A DNA stretch of 64,000 bases from Marinifilum breve (GTDB taxonomy: Bacteria; Bacteroidota; Bacteroidia; Bacteroidales; Marinifilaceae): the NCBI RefSeq assembly GCF_003202155.1, contig NZ_QFLI01000011.1, positions 124,001 to 188,000 of the forward strand, read 5' to 3'. Position numbers and translations under genes: made by a program. This document shows, one piece after another, positions 7,704-15,853 of the stretch. Positions within the stretch are counted from its first letter, which is position 1; every line of letters begins with the position of its first letter. Below the pieces are notes generated by a model that was not told the DNA's origin, did no database searches, and saw only the letters and a list, made by a program, of their open reading frames with translations.

Positions 7704-8228
7704 ATGGATTTACCTAAAAAATATCAGGATTTAGTTGGGACAAAACAGAAATGTAGTGGCTCGCTATTTTCATATAAAAATGAAATTAAAGAACCTCTTG
7801 AGTTTGATGTATTAGACATTCGAAAGGGAACGGCAACAATTATGGATATGAAAACAATGGAAGAGTGTCATCCTACATTTGAATTGCTGTTGAAACGAGA
7901 AGGAATGAAAAAGGCACAATGGACTAAGCCATTCCCAATTCGTGAAATTGATCTTAGGGAAAAAGAAATGGATCCAGACAAACCTGATATAGTTGCAGAA
8001 GAAGGGTTGGAAGTGATCGTTAAAGAATTGGGCGTAAAGGCTATAATAACTGAAGTGTTCGAAACTTCACTAATCATGTATGAATGTATTGAAGTTAAAG
8101 ATGATTGTACTGGAGGTGCCTGCAGAGATGTTGGACTGACAGGAATTAACGGTGAAAATATCAAACATCCAAGAAGAGTTCTTGCAGAAACATTTAAAAA
8201 AGACTTAAATGATAGAAATGAAGCATAA
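7704..8228 (+). CDS. Phage early protein, unknown
   Basis: 174 residues, rich in charged residues, with beta-strand segments (EPLEFDVLDIRKGTATIMDM) and a Cys pair (C112, C117) near CTGGACRD. It starts after the third ACTTATAAAC leader and overlaps the zinc-motif gene downstream. It has no membrane segment or recognised domain. Position suggests a replication or host-takeover role. Confidence 0.6.
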   Translation: MDLPKKYQDLVGTKQKCSGSLFSYKNEIKEPLEFDVLDIRKGTATIMDMKTMEECHPTFELLLKREGMKKAQWTKPFPIREIDLREKEMDPDKPDIVAEEGLEVIVKELGVKAIITEVFETSLIMYECIEVKDDCTGGACRDVGLTGINGENIKHPRRVLAETFKKDLNDRNEA

Positions 8229-8691
8229 GCATCATTTGCCAGGCGAATTGAATATTGTTCCAATTGAAAACGAAAAGAAGATGAAACTAATAACCTACGA
8301 AGTATTTACAAAAGAGTATAGCCGAATTGTTGAAGCAACTGGAGTATTAAACTGCATTGAGAAGTTTAATGAAACGTTGGATGAAGGTGAAGAAGCTCAG
8401 ATTATTGCAATGATTGATACGAAAGAAGGAACTGAATTCCTGCAGGAAAACAAAGTTCCTGGTGTTTGTTCAATTTGTGGTTGCACTGACAATAGAGCTT
8501 GTGCTGATCCGGAGAAAGGGAATTGCTCCTGGGTAGATGTGGATCGGATGCTGTGCACTCATTGTTTGGACAAATTAAAGGCAAAAGCAGCTGCTTATGA
8601 TGAGATAGATCTGAAGTCTGGTAATAGCATGGATGTAATGGATCTTGAAGAATTTGGACTTTGGGTTATGGAGAAGTTAGGCTATGAGTAA
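8209..8691 (+). CDS. Phage zinc-knuckle protein (CxxCGC...C...CSW...CxxC)
   Basis: 160 residues as shown; ATG 8218 is an equally good start because both overlap the previous gene. Seven cysteines form a compact cluster: C87, C90, C92, C98, C106, C116 and C119, in the pattern CSICGCTDNRAC, NCSW, CTHC. This cluster recurs in small zinc proteins of many phages and plasmids, though its function is not established. The N-terminal part has short strands and the C-terminal 40 residues are acidic and helical. Zinc binding is confident; DNA or protein binding is inference. Confidence 0.72.
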   Translation: MIEMKHKHHLPGELNIVPIENEKKMKLITYEVFTKEYSRIVEATGVLNCIEKFNETLDEGEEAQIIAMIDTKEGTEFLQENKVPGVCSICGCTDNRACADPEKGNCSWVDVDRMLCTHCLDKLKAKAAAYDEIDLKSGNSMDVMDLEEFGLWVMEKLGYE

Positions 8692-8908
8692 TTATTCATA
8701 CAATAATGTGGTAAAGATTGACAGATCAACTTTGCCTAAAGATGGACAGAGAATCAGATTTGAGATTTACAACTATGATGATTTAGTAGGAACTTACATC
8801 GAGAAAGATGATATGTTTTTATTGGATAATGGACAGTTTCATTTCATCCATGATATCTTTTCCTGGGAACTAATAGAGGAGCGAGAAGCTCCAGCAAAAA
8901 AGAATTAA
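8684..8908 (+). CDS. Small phage protein, unknown
   Basis: 74 residues, beta-rich (RIRFEIYNYDDLVGTYIE) with a repeated strand-turn pattern (FLLDNGQFHFIHDIFSWEL) that suggests a small barrel. Its ATG overlaps the end of the zinc-knuckle gene by 8 bases. No family is recognised. Confidence 0.6.
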   Translation: MSNYSYNNVVKIDRSTLPKDGQRIRFEIYNYDDLVGTYIEKDDMFLLDNGQFHFIHDIFSWELIEEREAPAKKN

Positions 8909-8937
8909 ATATCTAACAATCTATACAATTTAATATT

Positions 8938-9312
8938 ATGGCTGACATTAGCATTAAAATCAATTTAAGACAACTAGAAAGCTTCGTTAGAACTTATAAC
9001 GGAGAGAAATCAGGAAAGCAAGAATGCCTTGTAATTCCTATCGATAACAATCATTTGTTTAGAGGTGAAAAAGGCTTGTATTTAAACGTTAGAGCTTTTG
9101 AGATAAAGAACAAGAGTGCCGATAATAAAAGTAAGGATACGCACTTATTGAAGCAGGATCTTCCGAAAGAAGTGTATGAGAAGATGAGCAAAGAGCAAAA
9201 GGAAGCAATGGCCATACTTGGGGGGGCTATTTACTGGGGCAAACGAGAACCTAACCCAATAGAGCCAGATGAGACTCTCACAGAAAACGAAAAGGATGAT
9301 TTGCCATTCTAA
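8938..9312 (+). CDS. Phage protein with an SSB-like acidic C-terminal tip
   Basis: 124 residues. The last residues, TENEKDDLPF, match the acidic, Phe-terminated tip by which bacterial SSB recruits replication and repair proteins (DDDIPF in E. coli). Upstream there is a strand-rich body (KINLRQLESFVRTY, CLVIPIDNNHLF, LYLNVRAFEI) and a GAIYWGKREPNP segment. It lacks a recognisable OB-fold signature but is about the right size. It ends the replication block and is followed by a terminator. A single-stranded-DNA-binding role is inferred from the tip and position. The ordinary alternative is an unrelated phage protein with an acidic end. Confidence 0.6.
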   Translation: MADISIKINLRQLESFVRTYNGEKSGKQECLVIPIDNNHLFRGEKGLYLNVRAFEIKNKSADNKSKDTHLLKQDLPKEVYEKMSKEQKEAMAILGGAIYWGKREPNPIEPDETLTENEKDDLPF

Positions 9313-9319
9313 ATACATT

Positions 9320-9347
9320 AAACCGGACCTAATCAGTTCGGTTTTTT
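9320..9347 (+). terminator. Terminator of the replication operon
   Basis: AAACCG (9320-9325) and CGGTTT (9339-9344) pair across a short loop and are followed directly by a T run. It begins 8 bases after the stop of the last replication gene. Confidence 0.75.
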
Positions 9348-9397
9348 TCTGCAGTATTATTCACTATTCTTTTCCGGACTATGCTGCCGGTTATGCC

Positions 9398-9419
9398 ATG
9401 CCCCTCCAGGGGCATTTTT
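9398..9419 (+). terminator. Second, stronger terminator
   Basis: ATGCCCCT and AGGGGCAT are perfect 8-base arms around a 2-base loop, followed by a T-rich tail. With the preceding terminator it separates early from late transcription. Confidence 0.8.
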
Positions 9420-9705
9420 ATTGTGTGCCGATTGCCTTTATTTGTTGTATTGGCCACAAGCTTTACACTCCCCCACTCAGAGATTCTTCAGCTCAAGTAA
9501 TACCAAAGCTTCAGGCGAATCAAAAACTTCAAATTGCAGCTCCTATTTACTGCATTAACCAGGCACCAGATAGGCACGCCATATTTCAACATTTGCCCTT
9601 GCAAATCTGCGAAACCAAATGCGTACAAAATCGACAACTAAAAACATAGTTCGCCCTGCGGTCTTTAGCCCCCTTCCCCCTTAAACCCCAATCTCTTAAA
9701 AAAAT
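9420..9705. other. Gene-free stretch, nothing recognised
   Basis: A 126-codon frame crosses this stretch but reads through both terminators and has no family resemblance, so it is not called. The composition is less AT-rich than the block that follows, with C-rich runs near 9660-9690. No repeats or promoters are convincing here. Confidence 0.5.
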
Positions 9706-9930
9706 TGTAATTTGTAATTTTCATATATATATTGGTCGAAATTAAATACTTATAGAATTACAAAAGAATTACATTTTTAATTGAAGATTGTAATTTTCAA
9801 GGCTTTAACCTTATTTAGATTAAGTCCAATTTAAAAGAAATTGAGGAATTACATAAATTGGCATCCAATTACAAAAATGTAATTGATGAAAATCAAGCAC
9901 ATACATTTTAGAGTTTTGTATATTGTAATT
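9706..9930. repeat. Cluster of nine AATTACA/TGTAATT heptamers (possible origin or operator array)
   Basis: Exact TGTAATT occurs at 9706, 9713, 9789, 9878 and 9924, and exact AATTACA at 9756, 9767, 9847 and 9867. Two copies at 9706-9719 are in direct tandem. Those at 9867 and 9878 form the perfect palindrome CAATTACA-AAAA-TGTAATTG (9866-9885). The block is very AT-rich, gene-free, and lies between the replication operon and the late region. Both features suit a replication origin with iterons or a multi-site operator. Confidence 0.6.
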
Positions 9931-10066
9931 GTAAACAGATTGATATTTAACAACTTGCAAAGGTCATTACATTTTAATACAAAAAAGCTTCAACTTTTAG
10001 GGGTGCTACTTTTTAGTGGAAAAATGCCATTTTGGATTATTGTTAAGAAAATTGAAAGTTTTTGAT

Positions 10067-10095
10067 TTGTTTAACTACGGTTTTTATTATCTTTG
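10067..10095 (+). promoter_or_regulatory. Bacteroidota-type promoter for the gene at 10166
   Basis: TTG (10067-10069), an 18-base spacer, then TATCTTTG (10088-10095), a full match to the -7 element TAnnTTTG. The start codon at 10166 would follow a leader of about 65 bases. Confidence 0.65.
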
Positions 10096-10165
10096 ATTTC
10101 ATAGCCGCCACAAGTCTTTTTAATTGAAATACCATTCACTTATATTCAATTCTAAATACTTGCAC

Positions 10166-10660
10166 ATGAGTACAGTAATTATTACCAAACTTGAACCCTT
10201 CTATCAACTTTTTTTAAAGAATCATTTTAAATCAAATCGCTTGAATTTTGAGTTTCCGCGCGATCATGATTTAAACACCTTATTGTCGTTTTGCAAGAAG
10301 CCAACTCCTCCAGGAAGAAAGACTGATGATTTTGGTGATGAAACATTCGAAATAGAATTTCCACTCCAGCCGTATGATGAGAAGGTGAATTATTACCTTC
10401 CGGAAAAAGCTTTGATTTTGTTCCAGCAAAGGGTAATTGATCTTTACCAACTGGAGTTCCATAGCGACATGTGCAAATTGCATTCTGATGGATATCTGAA
10501 AAACGATGCCATAATCATGCTAATTTATAAATACGGATTGCCAGATGATGAAAAAACCATTGAACGAATGAAGAAAGATTTCTACAGATGGAGGCAAAGA
10601 AAGTACAACAAAAAAAGATCGAAGAAAAAACAAAAAAAATCAACAGCTGAAGCTGCATAA
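10166..10660 (+). CDS. Basic phage protein at the early/late junction, possible late regulator
   Basis: 164 residues from ATG 10166 (MSTVIITKLEPFYQLF); an in-frame ATG 42 bases upstream is less likely because it sits too close to the promoter. The body contains a beta segment (EIEFPLQPYDEKVNYYLPEK). The C-terminal third is helical, DAIIMLIYKYGLPDDEKTIE then KKDFYRWRQRKY, and ends in a Lys/Arg-rich tail, which suggests nucleic-acid binding. It has its own good promoter, lies after the heptamer cluster, and its stop abuts the first TTGTCCTTT motif. A role as late transcription activator is inference from position; no known family was recognised. Confidence 0.65.
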   Translation: MSTVIITKLEPFYQLFLKNHFKSNRLNFEFPRDHDLNTLLSFCKKPTPPGRKTDDFGDETFEIEFPLQPYDEKVNYYLPEKALILFQQRVIDLYQLEFHSDMCKLHSDGYLKNDAIIMLIYKYGLPDDEKTIERMKKDFYRWRQRKYNKKRSKKKQKKSTAEAA

Positions 10661-10669
10661 TTGTCCTTT
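10661..10669 (+). promoter_or_regulatory. Late-gene motif TTGTCCTTT, copy 1
   Basis: It directly follows the TAA stop of the basic protein and lies 70 bases before the start at 10731. Five other exact copies lie in late-region gaps. Confidence 0.6.
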
Positions 10670-10693
10670 CACAACATACATAAATTAAAACTT

Positions 10694-10713
10694 ATGAATC
10701 AGTATTGATTCAT
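10694..10713. promoter_or_regulatory. Perfect inverted repeat upstream of the first late gene
   Basis: ATGAATCA and TGATTCAT are perfect 8-base arms with a 4-base spacer, 17 bases before the start codon at 10731. It could be an operator or an mRNA hairpin near the ribosome site. Confidence 0.5.
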
Positions 10714-10730
10714 GCAAACTATTGCAGATC

Positions 10731-11213
10731 ATGACAGATAGCAAAATATTTGACAACATGGGAGGAATGGCTCAGCTGCATTATCTTCCTTTTCCAAATT
10801 TGGAATCAATAGATCCTCCAGCTGAAGGATTGGTGTTAAATATCGATCGTGTTCCAGGAACGAATTGGAAAAAGATTCCATTCGTTTTGGAATCGATAAA
10901 GTTTAAAGAACCTAAAAAGGATACAAGTGATGGCAACGTGTACAAACCAACGCTCGAGCTGTTTGTCCTTTGCGATGATTTCGAAGGTTCTGATCTTGCC
11001 AACTGTATTGAGACCTGTAAACTGATGCTGATAGTTGGTGATCATGAACAGCGATTGACTCTGTTGGGTACCGAAGATGGTGGCTTAAAAGGTATTTCTG
11101 ATTATAACTCAGGGGAGAAAGTTGAAGATAGAAAAGGCTATTGGCTAAAGTTTACAGGCTCGTTTCCACAGAAGTCTGTAAAAGTTAGCGAGGGCGTTTT
11201 GAATGATTCATAA
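10731..11213 (+). CDS. Virion protein paralogous to the N-terminus of the tail fibre
   Basis: 160 residues from ATG 10731 (a TTG nine bases upstream is in frame but weaker). Its C-terminal half, with DTSDGNVYKPTLELFV, KLMLIVGDHEQRLTLLG and SGEKVEDRKGYWLKF, matches residues about 60-150 of the next gene product (DTADGVVYNIDFTVFI, KFVLIVKDHRARMRLLG, SGEKVEDRKGYVLKF). The two genes overlap by 11 bases and evidently arose by duplication. The shared domain probably forms a beta-rich ring or attachment module of the tail tip. That structural role is inferred. Confidence 0.7.
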   Translation: MTDSKIFDNMGGMAQLHYLPFPNLESIDPPAEGLVLNIDRVPGTNWKKIPFVLESIKFKEPKKDTSDGNVYKPTLELFVLCDDFEGSDLANCIETCKLMLIVGDHEQRLTLLGTEDGGLKGISDYNSGEKVEDRKGYWLKFTGSFPQKSVKVSEGVLNDS

Positions 11214-14200
11214 AGTAAAGTATCCGGAAGATCAGGGAGGAATTTGGAAATTTTGGTTTGCTCCAGAAAAAGAAGTTTCAAATATCAGTGATGTTATTAA
11301 TGGTATTGTAAATTCAGTTTCTTTACTGGAGGGATGTTCCTGGAGTGAAATTGAATTTGCTCAAGAATCGGCAAAGCTGCAGATTAAAGAAAAGGATACT
11401 GCTGATGGTGTTGTTTACAATATCGATTTTACTGTATTTATTCCTGGAGACTCACTTGCTTTTACCACTCTACTTGCAAAAATGGATCAGCATAAGTTTG
11501 TGCTGATAGTGAAGGACCATAGGGCGCGAATGCGTTTATTGGGCGTAGATGTGGCTCTTACTTATACGAATAGTTTTAACTCTGGAGAAAAAGTTGAAGA
11601 CAGAAAAGGATACGTTCTTAAGTTTTCGGCCCAACTTCCGGAGAATCCTCCATATTTATTTAGCCAGGATCTTGTTGATGAATTCAACCGTAGTAATGAG
11701 GAATTGGAAATGGTTCCTCATGTGGCTACAGGTGAACAAGGTCCGGCCGGACCAATGCCGGATCATCGTTGGAATGGATCGAAGCTCCAGCTTCAAAAAC
11801 CAAATTTATCCTGGGGAGCTGAAGTGGATCTTCGTGGTGAGGTTCCTGCTCATCGTTGGGTTGGTACAAGTTTGCAATTTCAGAATGAGGATGGAACTTG
11901 GGGTGTTGCTGTGAATTTGAAAGGTGTGGATGGTGATGATGCTAATATTGATTTAACACCCTACGCCAAAAAAGTAGATGTACACAATCCATCACAAAAA
12001 GCGCTGCTCGATTCTATTGCAATAACCGCCAATTACCTCGAGCAAAACGGAGGTGAAGTATGGGTGGCCAATGCCGACAGATTGGGAAATATTTCTGCAG
12101 CTGATTACTGGAATAAAACAGAGCTTGTTAATGATTCCCTATATCTTAAAATTGCCAATGACAAGATTAAAGCCGGTTATGCCGACATTGCCAACGATGC
12201 AAATCATTTAGGAGGTATAGCTGCTGCTGATTATTTTAATAAGTACAATGCCGATTTGCCAACCATTAATTGGGAAATGGCCGATGCAATAGTAAACGGC
12301 ACATTTACAACCAAGAACTTTGCTCCAGGAATAATTGGCGGAGTTGGTGGCCGTATGGATCAGGCAGGGAACATGGAACTGCAATCTTTAATCGTTCGTG
12401 AATTTATTCGTACTCCTGAATTGATTAAGAATCAGGTGCGAGTGGCAGGTAATGAATTTTGGTTTACCGATCCTGGTATCATTCAAGATGTATCGGGAAC
12501 CGGACCATATACCATTACTTATAAAATTGAGGAAGGCGATGGAGTTTCCCATAAAGTTGATGATATCCTGATCGGGATATACAACGATGGTAACGGATTC
12601 GAAACCGCTTACTTCGATGTTGTATCGGTTGATTTGGCAAACAACCAGGCAGTATTGAATTCTCGAAACGGAATAGCACCAAGTAAATATATGGTGTTGG
12701 CACGTAAAGGAAACGAGACTGATACCGATAGACAAACCTCAGTTTTTGTTGATGGTTTAAATGGTTTTATTTGTGTGCTTGGCGGTGTAAACGATCACAA
12801 TACCGATTTCTCGAACATCATTACACAAATAGGATATCTTAATATGCATTCGGCTGTGTTTGGCGATATGGATAAAGGTATCTATGTGAAAGATAACGGA
12901 TACTTCGAAAACGTTAAGGTATCGGGCGAAATACATGTTACTGGTGGTAATGCAGCCACACAAGCCGATGTTGCTTTAGTTGATACCAAAGCCGATACCG
13001 CTTACAATCTTGCCGATTTAAAAATTACCGAAGCCGATGCCGTTACCATTACTCATCGTGAGATTAAAGCACCATACATCGCAACTTTAGGCTTAAAGGT
13101 TGGCGATGAAATTCTGATGGGTGAAAATGCTGTGATTTCTTGGGAGCGAGTTAATAATGTTCAAATTGCCAGTTCCAATATAATTGATAATACTGCATTT
13201 AAAAATCAAGCGTACACTTCAGGCCGTGCAACAGTTGTTTATGTTGGTGATACTGTACAGATTAAAAAAACAAGCTCTCAGGATTCGGATTGCTATTTTG
13301 CGCTTAATAAAACGATTCCTGAAGAATACATCGGAAAGGAATTAACCTTTTCTTGTCAATTCTCTGCTGATTGGAATATTAATGTACAACTGCGAGCTCG
13401 TGCTAATACTGTTGACGAATGGACAAATACATTAACTGTAAATGATGGAGATAGAAGAAAAACGCTTCATATCACATTTACTCCTGACAGTACATCTATC
13501 ACCTTATTTGTTTATTCTACAAGTATTATTGATTTAACTTTACACGATGGGTTCATGCTTGCTGAAGGAAGCAAACCTATTGTTTGGTCACCTTCTTTTT
13601 TAGATATACAAAATGATGCTCAAGCTAAAGCCGATGCTGCTGAAATTGCTGCCACAGCCGTTGCTAACACAGCTCAATCGAAAGCTGATTCGGCATACAG
13701 TTTGGCAGGTACTAAAATCACTGTTGCAGAAGCAACCGTAATAACTCAGGATACTGTTACAGCTCCATTCATTGCAGGTTTATCATTACAAGTTGGTAAT
13801 GAAATTGTAATGGGTGCAAATGCTAGAATTAGTTGGAATAATGTTGACGACAATGAAAATGTTGAAACCATTACAGGATCGCAATCAAAAGCTGATTCTG
13901 CTGAAAATTCTGCCATATCTGTTGCAGCTGCCGATGCTACCAATAAAGCCAATGCAGCCGAAAGTAATGCTACTGCCGTAGCCAATGCAGCTCAAAGCAA
14001 AGCCGATTCTGCTTATAGTTTGGCAGATACAAAGATTACTGTTGCAGAAGCAACAGTAATTACTCAAAATACAGTAACATCTCCATTTATTGCAGGTTTA
14101 TCATTGCAAGTTGGTAATGAAATTGCAATGGGTTCAAATGCCGTTATCGCATGGGATAAGGTAACCGATGTTCAAATAAATACAATTAACCTTCTTAATA

Positions 14201-15501
14201 ATACCTATTTTGAAGACAATAGCTATTCATCAGGGCGTGCAACAGTTCAATATATTGAGAACACCCTAAAATTTAAGAAAACTCTTTCATCTGATAGCGA
14301 TTGTTATTTAGCCTTGGTTAGAACAATTCCTGAAGAATATATAGGTAAAGAGTTGACATTTTCCTGTGAATTTTCTGCCGATTGGAATATCAACATGAAG
14401 CTTCGTGCAAGAACTGGAGATGATAACACTTGGAGCAATACATTGACAGTAAACAATGGAGATAGGAGAAAAATGTTTTCTTTAACTTTTATCCCAACTA
14501 GTACTTCAGTAACCTTATTTATTTACTCGTATAGTACAATTGATATTACTCTGCACGATGGGTTTCAACTTACGCAAGGAAACAAACCTGCACCATGGTC
14601 AAGATCAATTAATGATGTAGATGATAATATTACCACTATCACCAACAATACCATAGCAACCACCAATGTAATTGCCGAGCAAATGAAAGTTCGTGCCGTT
14701 AATATTCTCGATCAGTTAACTGCAGCACAAATCAACTTCGATAATGCAAGTGGTAACAATGTGCATCTTACCGGACATATCGAGGCGGAATCTGGTAATG
14801 TTGGTGATTGGATCATCCAAAATGGCATATTAAAACATGATGGTAATGAAGGATCATCGTATTTGGGAGCCGGTGAAGTGCAAATTTGGAAAGACAACGA
14901 TGCTAGTGTCGGGTGGGGTGCGATAGTAGCTGTTCATACTTCAACCGAAGACGGGGCCTTTGGATTGTTTGGATACCAAGGTGCATCGGATCTATTAATG
15001 TCAAATCGTAATTACTCAGGAGGTGTATATGCCAGAACCAATGATGATTCGGAAAACGCTTATGGTATAGTTGCCGAAAGCTCAGGAAATCACAAAGGAG
15101 CAGGTTTGTTTATTGGCGATGTAAAAATTACAAGGAATTTAGAAGTTGGAGGAAGAGTTGTAAATGATGTGTATGAAAACCATGGATCAACAAATTCAAA
15201 TTATCCTACTAATATCGATATGACCAACAAGCACTCTTTGCTTTTGGGAGGTCCTTCAAGCGACAGATATTATAAGATGTCGGGTATGAAGGATGGCCAA
15301 GAGGTAATTATTGTAAACAGAAATCAGGGGAATAGCATTTGGGTGCAAGGATTCATTCATAATTCAGCAACTGCTAACGAATACTATGGTCTTGAAGGTG
15401 GCGGTGGTATTATTGCTAAATACTTTACATCCGATTTTTATCTACCAAGTAAATCGGGAGGCTACTGGGTGATTATAGGTTGGCACAATAACAACTGGTA
15501 A
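11203..15501 (+). CDS. Giant modular tail fibre/receptor-binding protein
   Basis: 1432 residues. Residues 1-155 are an attachment domain paralogous to the preceding gene product. Next comes a short collagen-like GEQGPAGPM, then two fibre repeats of the HRWxGTxLxFxxxDGTWG type. A linker unit (SKADSAYSLA, KITVAEATVI, PFIAGLSLQVGNEI) occurs three times, at about 597-647, 824-878 and 930-984. A sugar-binding-like module of about 145 residues (SGRATV, DSDCY, TIPEEYIGKELTFSC, FSADWNIN, LHDGF) occurs twice, at about 659-800 and 995-1136. The C-terminus is Gly-rich and beta-rich. It has no signal peptide. The product is expected to trimerise at the tail tip and bind the host envelope. Confidence 0.82.
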   Translation: MIHKVKYPEDQGGIWKFWFAPEKEVSNISDVINGIVNSVSLLEGCSWSEIEFAQESAKLQIKEKDTADGVVYNIDFTVFIPGDSLAFTTLLAKMDQHKFVLIVKDHRARMRLLGVDVALTYTNSFNSGEKVEDRKGYVLKFSAQLPENPPYLFSQDLVDEFNRSNEELEMVPHVATGEQGPAGPMPDHRWNGSKLQLQKPNLSWGAEVDLRGEVPAHRWVGTSLQFQNEDGTWGVAVNLKGVDGDDANIDLTPYAKKVDVHNPSQKALLDSIAITANYLEQNGGEVWVANADRLGNISAADYWNKTELVNDSLYLKIANDKIKAGYADIANDANHLGGIAAADYFNKYNADLPTINWEMADAIVNGTFTTKNFAPGIIGGVGGRMDQAGNMELQSLIVREFIRTPELIKNQVRVAGNEFWFTDPGIIQDVSGTGPYTITYKIEEGDGVSHKVDDILIGIYNDGNGFETAYFDVVSVDLANNQAVLNSRNGIAPSKYMVLARKGNETDTDRQTSVFVDGLNGFICVLGGVNDHNTDFSNIITQIGYLNMHSAVFGDMDKGIYVKDNGYFENVKVSGEIHVTGGNAATQADVALVDTKADTAYNLADLKITEADAVTITHREIKAPYIATLGLKVGDEILMGENAVISWERVNNVQIASSNIIDNTAFKNQAYTSGRATVVYVGDTVQIKKTSSQDSDCYFALNKTIPEEYIGKELTFSCQFSADWNINVQLRARANTVDEWTNTLTVNDGDRRKTLHITFTPDSTSITLFVYSTSIIDLTLHDGFMLAEGSKPIVWSPSFLDIQNDAQAKADAAEIAATAVANTAQSKADSAYSLAGTKITVAEATVITQDTVTAPFIAGLSLQVGNEIVMGANARISWNNVDDNENVETITGSQSKADSAENSAISVAAADATNKANAAESNATAVANAAQSKADSAYSLADTKITVAEATVITQNTVTSPFIAGLSLQVGNEIAMGSNAVIAWDKVTDVQINTINLLNNTYFEDNSYSSGRATVQYIENTLKFKKTLSSDSDCYLALVRTIPEEYIGKELTFSCEFSADWNINMKLRARTGDDNTWSNTLTVNNGDRRKMFSLTFIPTSTSVTLFIYSYSTIDITLHDGFQLTQGNKPAPWSRSINDVDDNITTITNNTIATTNVIAEQMKVRAVNILDQLTAAQINFDNASGNNVHLTGHIEAESGNVGDWIIQNGILKHDGNEGSSYLGAGEVQIWKDNDASVGWGAIVAVHTSTEDGAFGLFGYQGASDLLMSNRNYSGGVYARTNDDSENAYGIVAESSGNHKGAGLFIGDVKITRNLEVGGRVVNDVYENHGSTNSNYPTNIDMTNKHSLLLGGPSSDRYYKMSGMKDGQEVIIVNRNQGNSIWVQGFIHNSATANEYYGLEGGGGIIAKYFTSDFYLPSKSGGYWVIIGWHNNNW
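13177..14610 (+). repeat. Internal duplication in the tail-fibre gene
   Basis: The stretches 13177-13600 and 14185-14610 encode two versions of one sugar-binding-like module. Between them the linker unit at 13672-13836 recurs at 13990-14154, with a diverged third copy upstream at 12990-13143. The copies differ mainly at third codon positions and in loops, so the duplication is not recent. Confidence 0.75.
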
Positions 15502-15510
15502 TTGTCCTTT
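15502..15510 (+). promoter_or_regulatory. Late-gene motif TTGTCCTTT, copy 2
   Basis: It starts one base after the tail-fibre stop codon and 61 bases before the start at 15563. The TTG is followed by TA exactly 19 bases later, the spacing of a Bacteroidota promoter, although the rest of the -7 element does not match. Confidence 0.6.
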
Positions 15511-15562
15511 CCAAAAATACCGATAACAAGCAATTTTAATGTGTAACTAAATATTTAGAATC

Positions 15563-15853
15563 ATGAATTTTGAAAAACAATTGAAAGAAACAGGTAAAGC
15601 AACTATCGAAGGCCGCGAAGTTGTTTTTACCTATGAGCACACCGAAGGCGAAAAGCCTAAAACAATTAATGTGAATGCTCAAACCGTTAAGGATGGTAAA
15701 TCGGAAAATATCCAAATGATTTTTGATGTTGCCACAGAATCCTATTCGAGATACCAGGTGTTTAATATGCCAAAAGGTGAGTTAGCTCTGATAACTTCAG
15801 CTATCGAAACTGAAATTGTCGCTATTGTTGAATCTTTTAATACTACTGCGTAA
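15563..15853 (+). CDS. Small phage protein, unknown
   Basis: 96 residues. Beta-strand segments (KATIEGREVVFTYEH, NIQMIFDVATESYSRYQVF) are followed by a C-terminal helix. It opens a two-gene block headed by the late motif, and its stop overlaps the next ATG in a TAATG junction. Lying between fibre and head genes, it may be a minor virion protein or fibre chaperone; nothing in the sequence decides this. Confidence 0.6.
   Translation: MNFEKQLKETGKATIEGREVVFTYEHTEGEKPKTINVNAQTVKDGKSENIQMIFDVATESYSRYQVFNMPKGELALITSAIETEIVAIVESFNTTA

Noticed and set aside
9269-9649. 126-codon frame after the replication operon
   Set aside because: It reads through two clear terminators and its sequence has no domain pattern.
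9883-10065. 60-codon frame over the heptamer cluster
   Set aside because: Very AT-rich, with a composition that follows the DNA, and it lies upstream of the promoter for the next gene. No support as a protein.
10961-10975. A seventh TTTGTCCTTT copy inside the gene at 10731
   Set aside because: It lies in coding sequence with no gene start or terminator nearby and is likely chance; it is not counted in the late-motif set.
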